From NCBI GenBank assembly GCA_963713545.1, contig CAVQME010000011.1:93007-157006 (forward strand): a stretch of DNA of 64,000 nucleotides. Direction: 5' to 3'. The notes below the pieces were generated by a model. It saw nothing but the letters and a program-made list of their open reading frames with translations. It was not told the DNA's origin and did not search any database. Positions within the stretch are counted from its first letter, which is position 1. Every line of letters starts with the position of its first letter. The position numbers and the translations under genes are program-made. Positions 60,612 through 64,000 of the stretch are shown here, in pieces. Source of the DNA: CAVPLM01 sp963713545 (lineage in GTDB: Bacteria; Actinomycetota; Thermoleophilia; RBG-16-64-13).

Positions 60612-60634
60612 CGCATAAGACGAGGAGAACCTCG

Positions 60635-61909
60635 ATGCTCCGAGGAAAAGACATAGTCTGCGTCTCGTCACTCGACTGGGGCGCGATGTGGACCAGCAAG
60701 CAGCAGATCATGCACCGGCTGGCTCAGACCAACCGGGTCCTATACGTCGAGGAGCCGGTCACCATGCTCGCTCCCCTCAAGGTCCCGTCCCGCTGGAAAC
60801 GCTGGGGAGCGGTCGCCCCCAAGTTACAGAGGGTGGATGCCGGGCTCTGGACTCTGACTCCGCCCCCGACGTTGCCCTTCGGCAATATGAGGCCGGGCCT
60901 CAACCGGGCCAACCAAGCCGTTCTCGCACGCTACATCCACTGGGCGATGGGGCGTCTTTGGTTCGATGAGGACTACATATTGTGGACATACCTGCCCACA
61001 TCGCTGGCGCTTCTCGACAGGCTCGGTGCCGCACCGGTGCCCGGTATGCCTAAGGCCGGCGCCCCGGACACCCCGCGGGCGCTCGCTCGCCGAGGCCGCA
61101 CCGGAGACCGGCTCCCCTCCCTGCTGGTCTACCACTGCGTGGACGAGCACTCCGCCTTCCCCGGATTCGTGAGTTCGGAGGTGGTGAAGGTCTACGACGA
61201 CGAGTTGACGCGGCGGGCAGACCTGGTCATCACTACCTCGGAGAACCTCCGGCTGTCTCGGCAGGCCTTGAATCCCAACACGCACACGGTCCTCAACGCT
61301 GCCGACGTCGAGATCTTCAACCGCGCTCTCGATCCCGAGCTGCCGATCGCCCCGGACCTGGCGACGATCCCGGCTCCGCGTCTGGGGGTGGTGGGGCTCC
61401 ACGACTCTCGCCTCGATGTCGATGCCCTCGAGGCTTTGGCTCAGGCCGAGGAGGGCTGGCAGGTGGTACTCATCGGCCCTGTGAAAGCGGGACAGGTGGA
61501 CGAGCCACGGTTGCGCCGCTATCCGAACGTTCATTTTCTCGGCGAGAAGCCCCGGTCCGAGCTCCCCGGCTACCTCAAGGGCATGGCGGTGGCGCTGGTC
61601 CCCTATAGGGCGAACGAGCTGACTCGGAACATCTTCCCCCTGAAGCTGTTCGAGTACCTGGCAGCAGGACTGCCCGTGGTCGTAGGAGGCTTGCCCGAAC
61701 TGCGCCGCTTCGACGGCATCATCGGGGTCGCCGAAGGACCACAGGACTACCCCGGCCTGGTCAGGCGCGCGATCGCCGGCGATAGCCCCGATGGGAGGGC
61801 GGAGAGGGTCGGACTGGCAGCCGAGAACACCTGGGACCACCGGGTGGAGAAGATCTCCCTGCTGGTGGAAGAAGCGCTGGCGCTCCGAGGAAAGGGAGTG
61901 GAGGAGTGA
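60635..61909 (+). CDS. glycosyltransferase, GT4-like (TuaH type)
   Basis: A 424-residue GT-B glycosyltransferase. IVCVSSLDWGAMWTSKQQIMHRLAQTNRVLYVEEP opens the N-terminal domain. VYHCVDEHSAFPGF and ADLVITTSENLRLSRQALNPNTHTVLNAADVEIF precede the C-terminal domain with LGVVGLHDSRLDVDALEALA, VHFLGEKPRSELPGYLKG and NIFPLKLFEYLAAGLPVV. A ~25-residue Pro/Ala/Arg insertion (PGMPKAGAPDTPRALARRG) is probably a loop. GAGGAG precedes the ATG. It presumably adds a sugar to the surface glycan made by this locus. Confidence 0.85.
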   Translation: MLRGKDIVCVSSLDWGAMWTSKQQIMHRLAQTNRVLYVEEPVTMLAPLKVPSRWKRWGAVAPKLQRVDAGLWTLTPPPTLPFGNMRPGLNRANQAVLARYIHWAMGRLWFDEDYILWTYLPTSLALLDRLGAAPVPGMPKAGAPDTPRALARRGRTGDRLPSLLVYHCVDEHSAFPGFVSSEVVKVYDDELTRRADLVITTSENLRLSRQALNPNTHTVLNAADVEIFNRALDPELPIAPDLATIPAPRLGVVGLHDSRLDVDALEALAQAEEGWQVVLIGPVKAGQVDEPRLRRYPNVHFLGEKPRSELPGYLKGMAVALVPYRANELTRNIFPLKLFEYLAAGLPVVVGGLPELRRFDGIIGVAEGPQDYPGLVRRAIAGDSPDGRAERVGLAAENTWDHRVEKISLLVEEALALRGKGVEE

Positions 61910-61927
61910 GGCCATGAGGGTGAGCCC

Positions 61928-64000
61928 GTGAGAGTCCTTCTGCCCACCATCCGCGACCCCGACCAGATCGGAGGCGGGGGGACACACCTCACCATGCTCC
62001 GCGACGGTCTGCGACAGCTCGGCCACGAAGCTGAGGCGCTCTATCTAACGGCCGCAATGCCTGGATGGGCGGGCCGGGCTGCTCTCGTCTGGCCGGCCGG
62101 GGCCCTCAACCGCGTACGGACTGGTTGGGGCATGGTCTACTCGGCCGACATGCGGGGGCGGATGCTCTCCCAGGCTACCGCGCGCGAGCTGAAGCGAGCG
62201 GCGAGAGCCACTGCCGGAACCCGTCATGGGCCCTGGGACGTACTGAACGCCCAGGAGGTCTACTCGGTGCCTTACCTGCGCGCGGTGGCCGACGCGTGGG
62301 ACGTCCCTCTGGTTCTCACCTTGCACGGGTACCCGCTCTACGAATCGGTGTCCGAGGGCTATAGCACGTCCTCCCGTATGGGTCTCCATTACTTGATGAG
62401 GACCGAGATGAGGGCTCTCCGCCTGGCCGACGCCTTGGTGACTGTCGACACCAGGTTGTACCGTCACGTCCTCGGTCTGGTCCCGGAGCGAGCGGACACC
62501 GTCTTCACCCTGATGAACTTCATCGACACCTCGGTCTTCGCTCCTCTCGACGACCAGAGAGATGAAGCACGCACCCGGACCGAGCTTCGGGCCAAGTGGG
62601 ACATTCCCGACGACAAGATCGTTCTGCTGTGTCCGCGCAGGTTGGTTAAGAAGAACGGGGTCACGTACCCCTCCCTGGCCCTGGCCGCCATGGATCAGGC
62701 CGATCGCGGTCGCTTCTTGCTGGTCCATGCCGGTGAGGGAGGTGAGCGAGAAGAGATACAACGCATCGTCGCCCAGAACAGGCTGCAGCAGAACGTGCGC
62801 CTGCTGGGCGGTCAGGGTCCGGAGGCCATCCGCGAACTCTACCGCCTGGCGGACATCGTGTTGGTTCCTTCCATCCACTCCGAGAACGTGGAGGAGGCCA
62901 CGTCCCTGTCGGCCCTCGAAGCTATGGCTTCGGGCAGGCCGCTGATCGCCGGCAAAGTGGGCGGTTTAGCCGAGATGGTCGTGGACGGTGAGACCGGCCT
63001 CCTGGTGCCGGCCGATGCGGAAGCTCTGGCGGCGGCCATCCTGCGGCTGGCCGCCGCCCCAGAACTCGCTGCTCGTATGGCAGCGGCGGCCCGCGACTAC
63101 GTGGTGGCTCGTCACTCTCATCTGCGAGCAGCACAGGCGTACGCCGAGGTGTACGGGTTGGTGCTGGCCCGGAAGCGTGTGGGCACCAGCCGTGTGTCGC
63201 CGGCGGCGCAGCCGCCGCCGACGAGCGCGCTCGTCGGCGGACCTCCGGAGACTGCGCTTTCCCAATTGGTCACGCCGCAGGCTTACGGCGTGGGCGGGGC
63301 GTCGGCGCAGCCTGAAGCGGGCGGCCCGGTCGCGATGGCGCCCTTGGCCGCCGCCCGACCCGTCGAAGTTGAACAGGCCGCCTGGCCGTCGCTATCGGTC
63401 CTTGGTTTCACCATGGACGTCGTCACTCTGGAGCAGGCTGCTCGAGTGGTCGCCGGCTGGGCGGAAGAGCCCACGACCCGAACGCGCATCGCCGTGTCGT
63501 TCAATCCCGAACTGGTAGTGCGGGCGCATCGCGATCCACTGGCTGCGGAGGCTCTTCTCCACGCCGACTTGTGCTATCCGGACGGGGTGGGGGCCGTATG
63601 GGCGGCGGGCCGTCAGGGAGCCCGCGTTCGGGCCGGCGATCAGATGACCGAGGCGATCGAAGGTCGGTCCGCCCCCGGTACCGCCGCGTCGGCGGGACCC
63701 GAGAGGGTCCCTGGCATCGATCTCGCCGAAAAGGTGCTCGAACTGGCCACAGAGCGGAGTCTCTCGGTGTTCTTTCTGGGGGCGGCTGAAGGCGTGGCCG
63801 CCGAAGCCGCCCGGCGCCAGGTCGAGCGCCTGCCGGGTCTTCGCGTCGCCGGCGTTCACCACGGCTACTTCGATGCGGCCCACGAAGACGAGGTCGCGCG
63901 GACGATAAGAGAGTCCGGGGCCCGGTTGCTCCTGGTGGCGATGGGTGCCCCTCGGCAGGAGGTGCTCCTCTGCCGCCACCGCTATGGCTTGGGAGCGGGC
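61928..64000 (+). CDS. GT4 glycosyltransferase fused to GT26 (WecG/TagA/CpsF) domain, 3' truncated by window end
   Basis: A frame open from GTG 61928 to the window end (691 residues, no stop). Residues 1-~412 form a GT4 enzyme: GGGGTHLTMLRDGLRQLGH, NAQEVYSVPYLRAVADAWDVPLVLTLHG, LLCPRRLVKKNGV, PSIHSENVEEATSLSALEAMASGRPLIAG. A Pro/Ala/Gly-rich linker (~413-480) follows, then a GT26 domain: LGFTMDVVTLEQAARVV, FNPELVVRAHRDP, PDGVGAVWAA, RVPGIDL, FFLGAAEGVAAEAA, LLVAMGAPRQE. GT26 members transfer ManNAc-type sugars to lipid-linked GlcNAc. The first catalytic Thr position appears to be Ser. Confidence 0.8.
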   Translation, partial: MRVLLPTIRDPDQIGGGGTHLTMLRDGLRQLGHEAEALYLTAAMPGWAGRAALVWPAGALNRVRTGWGMVYSADMRGRMLSQATARELKRAARATAGTRHGPWDVLNAQEVYSVPYLRAVADAWDVPLVLTLHGYPLYESVSEGYSTSSRMGLHYLMRTEMRALRLADALVTVDTRLYRHVLGLVPERADTVFTLMNFIDTSVFAPLDDQRDEARTRTELRAKWDIPDDKIVLLCPRRLVKKNGVTYPSLALAAMDQADRGRFLLVHAGEGGEREEIQRIVAQNRLQQNVRLLGGQGPEAIRELYRLADIVLVPSIHSENVEEATSLSALEAMASGRPLIAGKVGGLAEMVVDGETGLLVPADAEALAAAILRLAAAPELAARMAAAARDYVVARHSHLRAAQAYAEVYGLVLARKRVGTSRVSPAAQPPPTSALVGGPPETALSQLVTPQAYGVGGASAQPEAGGPVAMAPLAAARPVEVEQAAWPSLSVLGFTMDVVTLEQAARVVAGWAEEPTTRTRIAVSFNPELVVRAHRDPLAAEALLHADLCYPDGVGAVWAAGRQGARVRAGDQMTEAIEGRSAPGTAASAGPERVPGIDLAEKVLELATERSLSVFFLGAAEGVAAEAARRQVERLPGLRVAGVHHGYFDAAHEDEVARTIRESGARLLLVAMGAPRQEVLLCRHRYGLGAG
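63215..63240. repeat. perfect 26-bp palindrome in the GT4-GT26 linker
   Basis: Bases 63215-63240 read identically on both strands, centred on GAGCGCGCTC, flanked by CCGCCG and CGGCGG. It lies within coding sequence that encodes part of the low-complexity linker (PPPTSALVGG). Confidence 0.9.
63271..63292. repeat. second inverted repeat in the same linker
   Basis: CACGCCG (63271-63277) and CGGCGTG (63286-63292) form seven-base arms around an 8-base loop. It lies 30 bases after the 26-bp palindrome, still in the linker coding region. Confidence 0.75.

Overview
This window is one contiguous stretch of a high-GC bacterial chromosome centred on the replication origin. The order rpmH-rnpA-yidD-yidC-jag-mnmE-mnmG-rsmG-parA-parB on the minus strand, facing dnaA-dnaN-S4-recF-DUF721-gyrB-gyrA on the plus strand, is the classic bacterial origin layout. 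The GC-rich base composition, frequent GTG/TTG starts, KH/R3H Jag, two-subunit class I fumarase, TrpB2, paired GH57 enzymes and cobalamin genes suggest a Gram-positive-type lineage, most likely a deep-branching Actinomycetota. I infer this lineage from gene content only; no rRNA gene is present to settle it.

Layout. 1-3.9 kb: a 5'-truncated FAD/Fe-S oxidase fusion, a 4-oxalocrotonate tautomerase-like protein and a Phd/VapC-type toxin-antitoxin pair. 4-8.7 kb (minus): a translationally coupled TCA operon, fumarase alpha/beta then sdhC-sdhD-sdhA-sdhB. 8.9-14.1 kb: trpS, a lipoprotein, a 2-hydroxyacid dehydrogenase, a DUF72 protein and TrpB2. 14.2-19.4 kb: a glucan cassette of one GT4 glycosyltransferase and two GH57 enzymes, followed by a SAM hydroxide adenosyltransferase and an RlmN-like radical SAM methylase. 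21.8-24.2 kb (minus): cobO, a roadblock/LC7 protein, an orphan protein and a SIMPL-domain lipoprotein. 24.4-34.8 kb (minus): the parB-to-rpmH half of the origin region, with a perfect parS inside mnmG. 34.8-36 kb: a gene-poor region with clustered DnaA boxes (probable oriC). 36-46.9 kb (plus): a GHKL-ATPase/HTH protein, dnaA, dnaN, S4 protein, recF, DUF721, gyrB, gyrA. 47-55.2 kb: mixed metabolic genes, including a Zn peptidase, a degenerate cobyrinate synthase homologue, chorismate mutase, a bifunctional-nuclease-like protein, a tRNA-Ile/tRNA-Ala pair, a universal stress protein, a degenerate-GGDEF membrane protein, ddl, an amidohydrolase and larB. 55.3-64 kb: a surface polysaccharide locus with UDP-GlcNAc 2-epimerase, DUF4330, an O-antigen-ligase-like protein and three glycosyltransferases. 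The last is an unusual GT4-GT26 fusion that runs off the window end.

Most noteworthy: (i) an undescribed-looking ATPase/HTH protein between the likely oriC and dnaA; (ii) parA and recF have no ATG/GTG/TTG start that includes the P-loop, and both are best explained by CTG initiation; (iii) a CobB/CbiA-family protein that has lost both the P-loop lysine and the glutaminase cysteine; (iv) a one-base frameshift in a glycosyltransferase gene; (v) the GT4-GT26 fusion, with a perfect 26-bp palindrome in its linker; (vi) an uncharacterised FAD oxidoreductase inserted between mnmE and mnmG. No CRISPR array, insertion sequence or prophage was seen.
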